The notes: a model not told the origin generated them from the letters alone. Positions 52,444 to 62,870 are shown, counted from the first letter of the stretch. The stretch is 64,000 nt of DNA from Davidsoniella eucalypti (GCA_004009845.1 RMBW01000116.1:28890-92889), one strand, 5' to 3'. Made by a program: numbers and translations.

Positions 52444-53864
52444 ATGACTGGCCAAGCGGCTGTTCTCTATCCATCCGAGGATGCCGCCGACCTCGATATT
52501 CTCGTAAGTCCCATCTCTATCCTCTCGACTTGATACGAAAACATAGTCGCTTGCCGTGCACTATACATACGGTTGTACTTCAAACAAGCATGGTATATAT
52601 CCAATATTCTTTGGAACCCTTGCCAACTTCCTTAATGGGTCGCAACGCGCGCGCAAGTACATATATATGGATATAAACGCGATCTATGTCGAGATATCGA
52701 CTGTAACTGAACAAAAATACTAACACGCTATCTGTCATCCTATCATAGGCCAATGAAGTTCTGGATGATGCTCTCTATAACATCCTTCACGATTTAGTCA
52801 TGAAGACCCACCGCGACGAGAAGATGGCCAGAGCCACAACTGCTGCCATCCGCGTCGAGAAGCAAGCTGCCGATGCTACAGATGGGTCTCTTGACATACA
52901 TCCCGAAGTTCGCGTAGAAACCGATGCCGCGATATATGAGGAGGGTAGAGTGACTCTCAAGGGGAACCCACTAAAGACAATCAAAGAGATCATATGTCCC
53001 AAATGTCACCTTCCACGTCTTCAGTACCCCACTGAGGGCAAGGGCGCCCAAAACCCAGATCCAAGTGTCATTTACTGCAAACGTAAGCCGTTTGTTGACA
53101 AGCCGAACCATGATATCTATGGACAAACGTGGGTACCACTGGGTCCCGGCCGTGGCAAGAAAAAGAAGGACATGGAAAAGCGCACAGATATCCCATCAGA
53201 CCAAAAGCCTTTGAATCTACTATCGTATCCTTCTGCTACCTGCAGTAAATGCAAGCGTTGTATTCTGGTAACTCGTCTGAATAATCATATGGGATCCTGT
53301 ATTGGCAATAGCGGACGTGTCGCCAGCCGTGCCGCTGCGCAGAAGATTAGTAATGGAACCGGAAGCGGGACCAACAGTCAGCATGAGCCAACACCGCCAC
53401 TTAGTCGGCGCGGTACGCCTGCTCCTGCTGTAGCAACGGAAAGCCCGCGCAAACGCGACTTGTCCGAGATGAACGGCGACAACAATCAAGAAGAAACCGA
53501 GACGCCTGAGTCGTCTGTGCCCAAGAAGAAGAAGCCTAGAGTAGCGGCACCGGCACCGCCTCCACCATCAAAGATCAAAGCCAAGGTCAACAAAGTCACG
53601 CCAGTGCCATTACCCAAGACTGTAACGAGTGCGTCAACTCCCCGTGACCAGCGGGAGGAGAAGCGTAAAAAGGCCATCTCAAAGAGTCCCATCATACCTC
53701 CTAAAAACTTGTCGCCATCGTCCAAACCAGTCGGACTAAACGCGCTCAAGAAACAAAAGTCCAAGGCTTCTTCACCGTTGAAAAAAATGATGAAGAAACA
53801 GTCTTCTATATCCAGTGGCAAAAAGTCGCGTGACGTGGAAAACGCAGATGACAACTCGTCTTAG
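52444..53864 (+). CDS. SAGA-associated factor 11-like (Sgf11/ATXN7L3-type) zinc-finger protein
   Basis: Sgf11 anchors the histone H2B deubiquitinating module of the SAGA coactivator complex. Exons 52444-52503 and 52749-53864 give 391 residues. An N-terminal helix (ALYNILHDLVMKTHRDEKMA) resembles the Sgf11 segment that docks in the module. A Cys pair region, CPKCHLPRLQYP, with a later YCKRKPF forms a likely first zinc site. CSKCKRCILVTRLNNHMGSC is a C-x2-C, H-x4-C finger of Sgf11 type, with a basic stretch after it (GRVASRAAAQK). The remaining 200 residues are basic, Ser/Pro/Lys-rich and nuclear-signal-like. I choose ATG 52444; an in-frame ATG at 52276 would add a hydrophobic leader unlike the family. 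The call rests on the finger pattern and on recall of fungal homologues. Confidence 0.75.
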
Positions 53865-54474
53865 AATTCCCACGTAATATTTCGCATTCAGACTCCGTGT
53901 CAGGCAATTCTGTATCAATAGAGTCTAACTATCTATGTCTTTCTCTTCTTTTGATTTCTCTTGTCCTCCTTCTCTTCAATTTTTTGTCGATATCTCGATT
54001 GATATACCGCTACCTTCTTCTTTCTATCAAGGCCTCACTCGAATGCGGCGTCTCTACTATGAGATTTATTTCAACGCTGGCCCCTTTTTTTTCTTACATT
54101 CTTTTGATCCCCCCTTTTTCTAGTATACTTTTCCACTCATTCTCTTCAAATTCTTCATGTGGCGTTTTCAAGGCGGAAAGGACTCTTTTTGGACAAATGG
54201 TGGAATCGGCGTTTCTTGTATTTTTTGTGTTATCGTAGTTTCAGTGTTTTGTTCCTTTTTACTTCACGGGTTTTAATATCCACGATATGTATTGGGATAT
54301 ACCCAATAAAATACAATATCAGTCACCCTCATTATCACATTCCATCAAACTTATATTTTGCACATCCTCATGTCTATTAGTATTATATTAGTGCATGTAT
54401 AAAGAGAAACGCCGCCAAACGCCGATACAGCCCATGATTCAACTTTCGACATTATTGCAACTCGATGATGTCAA
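53865..54474. other. Convergent intergenic stretch
   Basis: T-rich 3' flank of the Sgf11-like gene, then the 3' flank of the minus-strand cyclophilin. No feature seen. Confidence 0.5.
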
Positions 54475-55059
54475 CTAGTAGCCATCACCGCCATCGTGGA
54501 CCTTGGCCCGCATAATCTTGACATCCTCGACCGGTTTATCGTGTTCACCGGTCTTGACTAATCCCATGCGCTTGACGACACTCAAGCCCTGCTTAACGCG
54601 GCCAAATATGGTATGTTTGCCATCCAGCCATGGCGTAGGCGCCAAAGTAATGAAAAACTGGGAGCCGTTTGTATTAGGGCCAGCATTAGCCATACTAAGA
54701 ATACCCGCGCCGGTGTGTTTTAGCTCTGGAGAAATCTCGTCTTCAAACTTGTCGCCCCAGATGGATGAGCCGCCACGACCAGTTCCGGTTGGATCGCCGG
54801 TTTGTACCATGAAATCGGGGATGATGCGGTGGAAGATTACTTCGTTGTAGTAGCCCCGCTGCGTGAGGGCAATGAAGTTCTCGCAGGTTTTGGGTGCATG
54901 AGATGTGTATAGCTCTAGCACGATAGAGCCCTGTTTATACCATAACTGTTAGTCTTCTTTTTTTTTTTTTTTTTAGATATACGAGTACACCAAGGCATGT
55001 TTCTCCGCTATATAGCAATCACATACCATGGAGGTTTCAAGAGTTACGGAAGATTCCAT
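54475..55059 (-). CDS. Cyclophilin, PPIL1-type peptidyl-prolyl cis-trans isomerase
   Basis: It isomerises Xaa-Pro bonds; PPIL1-type cyclophilins work in the spliceosome. Exon 1 is 55027-55059 ([11 protein letters not shown]) and exon 2 is 54475-54930; together 162 residues, the family's usual length. The core motifs are complete: catalytic Arg in [14 protein letters not shown], then [34 protein letters not shown] and the cyclosporin-site Trp in [14 protein letters not shown]. The intron is 96 nt and carries an A-run of about 17 in the sense strand. No signal peptide, so nucleus or cytosol. Confidence 0.95.
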
Positions 55060-55453
55060 TTTGACCTGTACTTGAGAAAAATAATTGTGTGCGCTCTAAA
55101 GTTCCTCCTGCTCAGTTGTTGTCTTGATATGCCTAGGGAAACCACTAGGTCTTCTCCCTGCGAGTGTTTCACGTGATTCAAATTACCGTCTTGATAGAAA
55201 ATTTGGTGGTTGCTGTTTCTTCGTCATCTTCTCGTTCTTTTGTGGAGCCCATGAGGCCACTCTGATTGGTTGGCCTGGTAGGATTTAACATAGCTCTTCT
55301 AATTGGTCAGCCTTGACTTTCCTAAGCATTTGATTCCCTTTTGGGCCGTTGTTCTAATTTTTTTTTTCCACTTTCGGCCCCTTATGCTTGATTTAATTTT
55401 TTCAAGTTCCTTTTTTTTTTGAGATTTTGTACGTCAGCACAAGTCTTCAAAAA
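55060..55453. other. Intergenic stretch before the Mutator-like element
   Basis: Promoter side of the cyclophilin gene. It includes a CACGTG word near 55172 and T-runs near 55360 and 55415. The left target-site duplication of the next element is 55446-55453. Confidence 0.5.
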
Positions 55454-56184
55454 GAGTCATGCTAATTTCACAGTTAAGATTTTAATTTCACAGTTACGCT
55501 AGCCGTATTAGGAAACTCTAGTCACGTGGTGTCCCACGTGACATCGGCGATTACAAGAAATCAAAAATATTTCTTACATCGCATCACCACTTCACCACTA
55601 CTATAAGATTAAACATATGTAATTGAATACTATAAAGCAGTAAAAATCTATGAAGACGATCCCGTCTCACGATGATGAAAACCTTCACCACCCTACTCTT
55701 TTATTTTCTACACACACCACAATGGCATCATCATCTATGGATAAAGGGCTATCTATAGATACCACAGACACCCCTGTTATACGGCTTGCCCCTCCTCCAA
55801 CAATACACTACCACTCTCGAGAGGCACTTTTCCAAGGCATTAATGCATGGGCTTCTGTACGTGGGTACGCCTTTTCAACTGTGTCTTCTTACACCAATGG
55901 TGGTATGAAATCAGTGGTCTATGGCTGTGATCGGCATGGCAAGCTTAACACACGTACAAAACCGTCTATACGTAAAGGCTCGTCTCGGGTAACTAGCTGT
56001 CTTTTTTCTATTCTGGCATGCATGTTTAATCTTATAGTAGTGGTGAAGTGGTGATGCGATGTAAGAAATATTTTTGATTTCTTGTAATCGCCGATGTCAC
56101 GTGGGACACCACGTGACTAGAGTTTCCTAATACGGCTAGCGTAACTGTGAAATTAAAATCTTAACTGTGAAATTAGCATGACTC
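55454..56184 (+). mobile_element. Non-autonomous Mutator-like DNA transposon (731 bp)
   Basis: The ends are perfect 163-bp inverted repeats, 55454-55616 and 56022-56184, starting GAGTCATGCTAATTTCACAG. An 8-bp duplication, TTCAAAAA, lies at 55446-55453 and 56185-56192. Long terminal inverted repeats, an 8-bp duplication and an internal FAR1-type zinc-finger fragment are the marks of a Mutator-like element. Each repeat carries a hairpin-forming GTCACGTGG-TGT-CCACGTGAC type palindrome (left copy 55521-55542). Perfect repeat identity argues for recent transposition, driven in trans because no catalytic domain is present. Confidence 0.88.
55650..56054 (+). pseudogene. Truncated Mutator-like transposase, N-terminal FAR1-type domain only
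   Basis: An open frame of 134 codons inside the element; a second ATG at 55722 (MASSSMDKG) may be the true start. Residues 50-115 have the pattern of the FAR1/WRKY-GCM1-type DNA-binding domain found at the start of fungal Mutator-like transposases: INAWASVRGYAF, VVYGCDRHGKL and, after basic residues, SSRVTSCLFSILA, which supplies the second Cys. The frame then runs into the right inverted repeat and stops. The DDE catalytic core is missing entirely, so this is a deletion derivative. It might still bind the repeats if expressed. Confidence 0.72.
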
Positions 56185-56263
56185 TTCAAAAATGGTACTT
56201 AGCCCCACAAATACTAAGTACTCCCCACTTAGTCTTCAAAAGCTATCAGCTGGCAAAAAACCG

Positions 56264-56302
56264 TTTTTTTTTTCATCAATATTATGGAGCTATGGAGCTA
56301 TG
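56264..56302 (-). mobile_element. Type A mini-retroposon, diverged copy
   Basis: Minus-strand core CATAGCTCCATAGCTCCATA then ATATTGATG and an A-tail. The 5' start reads TTTTCATAG, an altered form. No clear duplicated flank. Confidence 0.55.
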
Positions 56303-56317
56303 AAAACTTGCACATAA

Positions 56318-56372
56318 TTTTTTTTTTATTCAATTGTATTAAGGTGAAAATGGAGCTCTTGATAGCTATGTC
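56318..56372 (-). mobile_element. Type B mini-retroposon copy
   Basis: Minus-strand core CATAGCTATCAAGAGCTCCA, TTTTCACCTTAATACAATTG, AATA and an A-run. It matches the copy at 9458-9512. The word AAAACTTG occurs on both sides (56303-56310 and 56378-56385) and may be the target duplication, but a few extra bases lie between it and the element, so this is uncertain. Confidence 0.5.
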
Positions 56373-56847
56373 TAGTATAAAACTTGTGACTGAATTTGAA
56401 GCAAAATTTATCGCTGATACATGCGTATACCAAAAGCCTTCCAGAATGTATTTGACGCCCACAAAAACATAAATGTAACTAAAACCTCCCAAAAGACAAA
56501 AACCAGAACATAGACAGTAGTCTTCGACTGCTAAAGCCAGAGCATCAGCTGCCTGCATAATCAGACCAATGGCCTTATCATCTATGTTGAAGATATCGAC
56601 CTCAGACTCAGAAAGTAGCATCATACATACAGATGGTTGATGAGGAATATTATGGATAATGTATTCCGTATGTAATGTGAAAAAAATTGTACCAAAAAAT
56701 GGCCTTGATATCTCGATTGAAGATATCCTTGTGGTGTACAAAATTTGTAAATATGGTGAATTAAATAATGTATGGCACTTTGCCAACTGGTAGCTTTGAA
56801 GACAAAATGAGGAGTACTTAATATGTTGTGGGGTTAATTACCTTTTT

Positions 56848-57815
56848 AAATACCAACCCACTATTTGCGCTGAAGTACCAATGTGCGGTGTTGAAGTACA
56901 AAGTCCCAAAACAGAATTAAGTTTAGGTAATCAGCATAGTATTTGTACTTATCAGCCAGCATAACTATAGTTTTGGTCTTAAACAATAAGGCTCTAATAC
57001 TTAATACTGGTTGACGTATTACATATAGAACCCCAAAAGCTCAGGCGAGGCTTAGGTAAATATAACTATCAGGATAAACATACAAAGAATGACATATTAG
57101 ATACAATAAGCTGCTACATTCAGATGTCATCATGACACCAAAAAGGCTTCAAAATAACCTTTTCTTACCTACAACTAAATTGTAACGAAACTTCAATAGT
57201 CGTATAGATGACAGAGATGACCCAAGAACTTATTCAAGCTATACTACTTAGCTTCTTTGTGACATAGCTTCCAAGGTATAATTGCAATGGCAAAGAGACA
57301 ATGGATGAGGTTTGGTTCAAGAGTTAGACTAACCCTTAGGGGGACCCTCTTCGAATATCTTTGATTCGTTGCTTTGCTCGTTTCTGTTTTCTGTTCTTTC
57401 TTTTGTAATTTTCTGGACCTCTATTAGGAGGGTTTCTTCGAGGGCCATTAGGGTCTCTCGACGTCTCGATCTACCGGGGTCGGATCCACGTGATCCACAT
57501 AAAGACGTAAAATGATAAATAAATAAATAGTCCTAACTAGTATTGCCAATGCCAACAAAGACACAAAAACTTGATGTTTACTTTCTCTTTTCTAGAATGA
57601 ACGTATTAAAAAAAAGAAAAAAAACCTACAATATAACAGCTGAAAACAACCATAATAACTGCATAGCTATAAATCAGCATCTAATCACTGGTTATGAACA
57701 GCATTTGAGAACATAATCAACCATAAAGATATATTTACTAGGCAATTCAAAAACGCCAAAACAGCTATTTATAAGAAGTCAATATCATACTATTCAAAAC
57801 TAAGTACAAAGCAGG
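56848..57815. other. AT-rich stretch with one coding-like patch
   Basis: Mostly AT-rich. The patch 57330-57490 is GC-richer and, on the minus strand, open in two overlapping frames with a Lys/Arg/Asn-rich reading in one (for example NYKRKNRKQKRAKQRIKD). It may be a fragment of a retroelement or host gene. I cannot identify it. Confidence 0.4.
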
Positions 57816-60346
57816 TTAGAAGCCAACTTCCAATTGTTGATGCCACCTTCCTAGATCCACCTTCTTGGGGTGAGCAACAGAACCGAACATACCCTTTCTC
57901 TTAGTGGCTGTTGAGGGCCCAGCATAGCTAGCCCTCTCAAAATCAATAACCATCAAGTCATCACATTCCTCATTATAGAGTAGATTCTGTAGTCTGATAT
58001 CCCCATGACTGACACCCAACTCTTGAAGTTTCGCAAGTTGTCGGTCAATGTTCCACCCATCAAGCCTACAAAGCCACTTGCCCCCATATGACAACAAAAG
58101 CATATGGTTGTTGATCCTGAAATCAACACAGAGATTTTGCTCCATAGCAACATCTCCAAGACAAACGGGGACAACACTTCCTTGTACATCAACTAGGTGG
58201 CTGTACATGCTAGCCTCATGATGAAGCAAGCCAACATCATGTTCCTCCACTGTCTTTCCTACCAAGGTATACCCAAATGGGTGAGCAGTAACCTTGGCCA
58301 AGCAGCCAACAGCACCGTGAAGACTCAAAACCTCACAGTCATTATCAAGGTTCGTATCAAGCTGGGCCTTAATAGTAGCCAAAAGCTGAGACTGATTAAT
58401 GGGGTGATGCTGTGTATAATCAAACATGGAGGAATGAGAAGGGGAAATCAGTGGTTTAGCTTGTAAGTGAAGCTTATAGTTAGGACAATTCTTATCGAGT
58501 TGTCGATTGAACTTGAGACCAAGTAGACAAACCTGTGTACAGTATTTAGCAAGTGGGGGCCTAGTAGTTGAGTCTACAACATGTTGTTGCCCGGTTACAT
58601 TCATAGATGGGCCTATTCTGCTACTACCACTGGACCCGCCAGGGTTCAACTGAGAGGAAGTACTCTTTCTCAAGGCCAGATTCTGAGAGTGGCTAGAATT
58701 TAATGAGACATACTCAGTCCCAACTTTAGCAAGACTGTTCTGTAGAGAAGCTTTTTCTTGATATGTTAAAGTAGGAGCTGGAAGTGACAAAAGCGAAAGT
58801 GTCAAGATATGAGCGACCGGTGTCTGCTTTATATCGTCAAGTTGGTTTGTAATTGTATCGTCATCAAGCATGGGATCTTCTCTAGAGCGATAAGGAATTC
58901 CAGATATGTTGTTTCGAGGAATAGAAAGGTGGTAATAGACCTTGGTGGGATCTAGATAATCGATATATAGCAGTATCATAGATTCTCCAGTCATCACATA
59001 ACCATAACTAACTCCATCAGATTGCATGTAATGAAATAGTTGCGTTATAGCATGGCTGACCAAGGTGTTTCCTTTGTTATGATCAAACTCTGCTGAAGAG
59101 GTAAGACTACATGACAGAGGCGAGCCTGATTGATCCAGCAAAGAGTCGGTAAGTGCTTCTGGGCTAAGCTTATGGGGCGCCTTGAATTCTGTGACATAGA
59201 GCCTCTTGGGAGGTTGACCTTCCAAATTATGGCCGAGACACCGACTGTCAGGATAGTAAGGTCTTTCGGTGGATTCTTCGGATTTTGCGGATTTTGCAGC
59301 AGGAGCCCCGTCGACAGGAGAGAGGGCAGATCGTTTTCTGCTAGACTCAAGATCGGACTTGGTTTTGGAACGAGTAGATCGGCGGCATACCGTAGTATCG
59401 GGATTGCTGGGCTGTAGTGAAGAAGTGGCAACAATAGAATTTATACCATGAGATTCCTCAGTGCAATCTTGTTCTGGAATTCCCTCTTCATAAGCGCGAA
59501 TAATTTGTTGTATTCTGTTGTTTGTCGTGTGGGATATTCGGATCTTATCCTGCTTGATACTGGCGAACTTATTGTGTGTATCAATGTCATATGAATCAAC
59601 CTCTAGATTGAAACCTAGATACGAATTGATAATCTTCGAAGCATATTCCTCAACGGCCCTCTTAGAGAACACAACAGCCTCTGCTTCGGTAGCTATTGTA
59701 CTAATGCTTCGTACAGTCCCTTGGCTAGAGACAATTGTGTTAAAATTTTCATGAGGTATAGGTTTTTGGCCAAATACAGTAACAAGATGGGAAAACATGT
59801 CATCATGACACTCTTGAAAATCTGTCCATGGTACAAGTTGACGAGGGTACCATCGATTCTGAACTGAAGTAGATGTACCAGTTGAGCACAGCTTATCATC
59901 CTTAAGCACTTCCAAAGTTTGAAAAATGTGAGAGAAACTGTAGTAAATCAATGGAACAAGTTTAAGCCCCTGTAGATGTGCTTCGGCTGCTTCGGTGCGG
60001 GCTTCGGCTGCTTCTCTGGCGATTCGTTCTTCTTCGGCGCGTGCTTGGGCTGCTTCTCTGGCGATCCGTTCTTCTTCGGCGCGTGCTTGGGCTTGTGCAA
60101 GTTTTTTGGCGTTTTCTTCATTCTCGAGTCGTTCTTTCTCGGTGCGTGCTTCGGCTGCTTTGACTGCTTTGACGAGTTCTTCAGCGCGTGCTTCGGCTGC
60201 TTTGATGCTTTTGGCGTTTTCTTCGTCGTGCTGTTGCTTTGTCTTTGGAGAGCTTCCGCAATAGCCCTGTCTAGATTACTTTGGCTCGGCATTGCTTCGG
60301 ACTCAGGGGCCGATGGTGCTTCCACTTCATCAATTTCATTACCCAT
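57816..60346 (-). pseudogene. Fungal kinase-like protein gene with a -1 frame break
   Basis: The main frame (57816-60275) encodes a family common in accessory regions of Pezizomycotina. An Ala/Glu/Arg coiled coil comes first, then a conserved region ending RWYPRQLVPWTDF. A middle domain and the motif YCTQVCLLGLKF follow, and a C-terminal protein-kinase-like fold closes. In the fold I see a candidate Lys (LVGKTV), a Glu (HHEASMYSHL), catalytic HGDIRLQNLL and VIDFERA in place of DFG. The natural start appears to be ATG 60346, whose frame begins MGNEIDEVEAPSAPESEAM. That frame moves out of register near 60220-60250; the coiled-coil frame meets a stop at 60276-60278. Moving back one base joins them. 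No GT donor lies nearby to hide an intron. It is either a recent pseudogene, a sequencing error or a frameshifted gene. The downstream 700 codons are otherwise intact. Confidence 0.72.
60007..60090 (-). repeat. 42-bp tandem duplication inside the coiled coil
   Basis: Two near-identical 42-bp units (60007-60048 and 60049-60090, one mismatch seen) each encode two heptads of the coil (AREAAQARAEEERI). The length is a multiple of three, so the coil is extended without breaking the frame. Recombination-type expansion of a coil is the simplest reading. Confidence 0.75.
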
Positions 60347-61494
60347 GATTGGCAAATCGATTTGTGAGTAGAGAAAGGGAAGAATAGATGATATGTAGTT
60401 GTAGAAGTGTTGTGGAATGATAGATAGAGAGAAATGAAGATCAAGGAATCAGAAGTGAAAGGTGTGGTTGATTGTTGTTGTTATTATTGTCCTTGGGTGA
60501 CAAGGTTAGGCAGCCACCATGGTGTTAGGCTGGGTTTGAGAAATACCTTTATGGTCATGTGACACATGCTATATCAAGACAAATTAGATGGAATTAAATG
60601 GTACAAACAAACCGAGAATCACTAAGTCACAACCATTTTCATGCCGAACTGCTCAAAGTCTTGCTCGCTTAAAGCCCATCCGAATTTTGAAGTAGGTGGC
60701 TAAGATTCCATCATACAGAATAGCTAGTAGCTATAACGACTGCCCATTATGAATCACCCCTAAGCTTGTTAAAAGACCAACTTAACTTTTAGAAGCATAA
60801 TGCATCAAGAGTCAAATTACTTTGTGGGATAATTGTGCTGGTTGTGCTGGGAATGTAGAAAGGCCCACAACATTCTGACTGTCATAGGCAAATGTGAACT
60901 TATTACATGAGTAGTTACATGGTCTAGATGGCAAAGTCTGTTGAGTGCATGATGCTCTGAAATGATGCTAAGAAGCAACTTGTAAATTATTGAGCAGCTC
61001 CACTGGAAACCTCACTTGCTGTACAGAATTACAAGCTTTTCTTTGGGACTAGATTTTAGTCCTTGGGGGCATGATAAACCACTTCAAAGATGGACCAAAA
61101 TTCTTCATCTTGCCAAAGCCTTCATACTCATATTCTTAAAGCTTTACATCCTCTGTCAACTGTTCTCTCTGCATGAAAATGATATATTTAATAAATAATC
61201 ATTCCACCCTTTTTAATATCAATGGAACTACTCATAAATGTCTTACTCTGAGCTCTGTAGTGGCAAAACTTTATATATGCATATATGCGTAGAACAGTTA
61301 GCTTACATGACTTTGATAATAGGAAGATGTCACCTTGCAAAATAAGCAGTTTTTACAAGGGCTTATAATAATGATTCCATTGTTATAGGCGGAGATACTT
61401 GAAGTATTCCCCCTACAGTAAAAATGTAAGAAAAAAAACTTACTATATGTAGGAGGTCGAGATAACAATAAAAACACGGCAAGTTTTATGCGAT
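60347..61494. other. Intergenic stretch, no gene seen
   Basis: Promoter side of the kinase-like gene, then AT-rich DNA. The open frame 61016-61198 is short and featureless. Confidence 0.5.
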
Positions 61495-61504
61495 TAGGAT
61501 GGTT

Positions 61505-62014
61505 GATTTTGATTTGATTATATTTAACGTCTACCTAAATCACTAAGATCATACGACGCCGGGTTGGCTACCGGACAGATATTTAACGTCCTCCACTCGA
61601 CAAGCTCAAAAGCTTTGTATGTGCGGGACGACACCCCCTAGCCCCGAAGAACTAGTGGTTCATACCTCCACTATGAGCAACAAAAACAAATACAAAAAAA
61701 AAAACAAAAACAGTGCATCCACAAAACTATTCCCCAAAAGACAGATCCACAAAACCAACTCCCAAGTGGAGCTACCATCCCCACTATTCAGTGAGCCTCC
61801 AAGAGGCTAGTGATCGTGGCCGTAAGAATGAAAAATTTGGCGTAATCGAGTCGGGTGCTATGGATGAAGCAACAGCGACAAGATTCCCGCGCCGCGGGGT
61901 AGGGCATCCGGAACCTTCAAAAAGGCCGCCCTCCGATTGTGAGTGTGGCTTCATTAGGTGAGTGGATGGTAGACCAACTAACGTCTACCTAAATCACTAA
62001 GATTATACGACACG
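61505..62014 (-). mobile_element. 510-bp retroposon bounded by type C units
   Basis: A 10-bp direct repeat, TAGGATGGTT, flanks the block at 61495-61504 and 62015-62024. Read on the minus strand it starts with GTCGTATAATCTTAGTGATT, TAGGTAGACGTTA (the type C unit without tail). It then has about 420 bp of other sequence and ends with a complete type C unit and A-rich tail (61505-61560). The interior includes an A-run (plus strand 61695-61706) and plus-strand open frames (61619-61810, 61713-61961) rich in Lys/Asn, Ser and Pro that I cannot assign. It may be the parent of the short type C tags, or a unit that picked up sequence between two tags. Confidence 0.7.
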
Positions 62015-62064
62015 TAGGATGGTTATGAGGTTGATGGAGATAAAAGAAATTTGCTCTAGATTTT

Positions 62065-62870
62065 GATGATGATGATGATTTTATTTATAGTCCAGAGATT
62101 TGTCTAAGAGCTCCTTTTCGACTCCGGGCGAGGCTGTGTTTTCTTTTTTCTATGTTCCTAGTCTGGCATCCATCCCTTTTACAGCAGCAACACCTACGTC
62201 TCCTTTTAAAGCAAAAGCAAAAAAGAAAAAAGAAAAAAACCAATACAAATGCTAATAAAAAAAGAAAAAAAAGAAAAAAAGAAAAAAAAAAAGAAGAGAG
62301 ATTTCCATGATCCTCAACCCTGCTCTATCTGCAGTGGCTGTGCCTGTTTTTGTGCCTTTTTTGCCAATGTTCTTCTACCTTCATAGTCATGAGTAGTTTT
62401 TCGGTGAAAGGCTGAACCTTTTGCGACAAGTCCAGATGTGGGTCCTTTCCGTGTCTTTGCCACACCTGTGGGAATTCCATTGTGGCGTTTTCGTGGCCAA
62501 ACCTATTTTCAAAATAGCATGACCGGACCTGTCCTTGACTGATTATTCTGGAGAGCCGCCTGTTCATAGAACTATTCCTTAAATTTTGCCTGTGTTTGTT
62601 CCCTGAACTCATGGATGTTCCCAAGTGCATTTGGCCGAGCCTTTTGCCAGTGCATCGGCTCTCTCATTGCCGCCGATTCCCTTGTGTCTGGGGCTCCAAA
62701 TGCAGTAGACCAGCCCATTTTTCAATGTCTATATAAGCTTCTTGGCCTCGTCAATTGCCTCCTGTGAGGATCCTGCCTTGTTGTATAATCCATCTATACT
62801 GGATACCACGGTCCTGTTGTCAAGGCAGATTCAGATGTTTGTACACCTGTCCGTCAATGTCGGGGTGAGG
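62065..62870 (-). mobile_element. Decayed LINE 3' end: RNase H and C-terminal zinc motif
   Basis: Minus-strand fragments match the end of a Tad/I-type non-LTR retrotransposon. A catalytic-Asp region ICLDNRTVV (near 62825) is followed by the RNase H motif YCIWSPRHKGIGGNERADAL with AKGSAK (62640-62706). A C-terminal zinc-type motif RCGKDTERTHIWTC (62427-62468) comes next. These lie in different frames and stops interrupt them, so the copy is dead. A-rich DNA follows (62210-62292), and the end shows ATAAATAAAATC with ATCATCATCATCATC repeats at 62069-62083, a common fungal LINE tail. The reverse transcriptase domain is absent. Confidence 0.8.

Larger units (their letters stand above)
56185..56847. 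mobile_element. Older, degenerate inverted-repeat element adjoining the Mutator-like copy
   Basis: The left arm (56185-56257; words TAGCCCCACAA, AAGTACTCC, GTCTTCAAAAGCTAT, CTGGCAAA) recurs inverted at 56780-56847 (TTAACCCCACAA, AAGTACTCC, GTCTTCAAAGCTAC, TTGGCAAA) with scattered mismatches, about three quarters identical by eye. The left arm includes the right copy of the Mutator-like target duplication, so that element landed at the edge of this older one. Inside are a minus-strand open frame (56298-56786, 162 codons) that I cannot assign and two mini-retroposon copies. Confidence 0.6.

Noticed and set aside
54957..54974. T-run in the cyclophilin intron as a mini-retroposon
   Set aside because: Lacks the type A, B or C core, and the flanks do not repeat.
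55454..56184. Inverted repeats as an rRNA- or tRNA-type palindrome or assembly artefact
   Set aside because: The 8-bp duplicated target and the FAR1-type fragment between the arms fit a transposon better.
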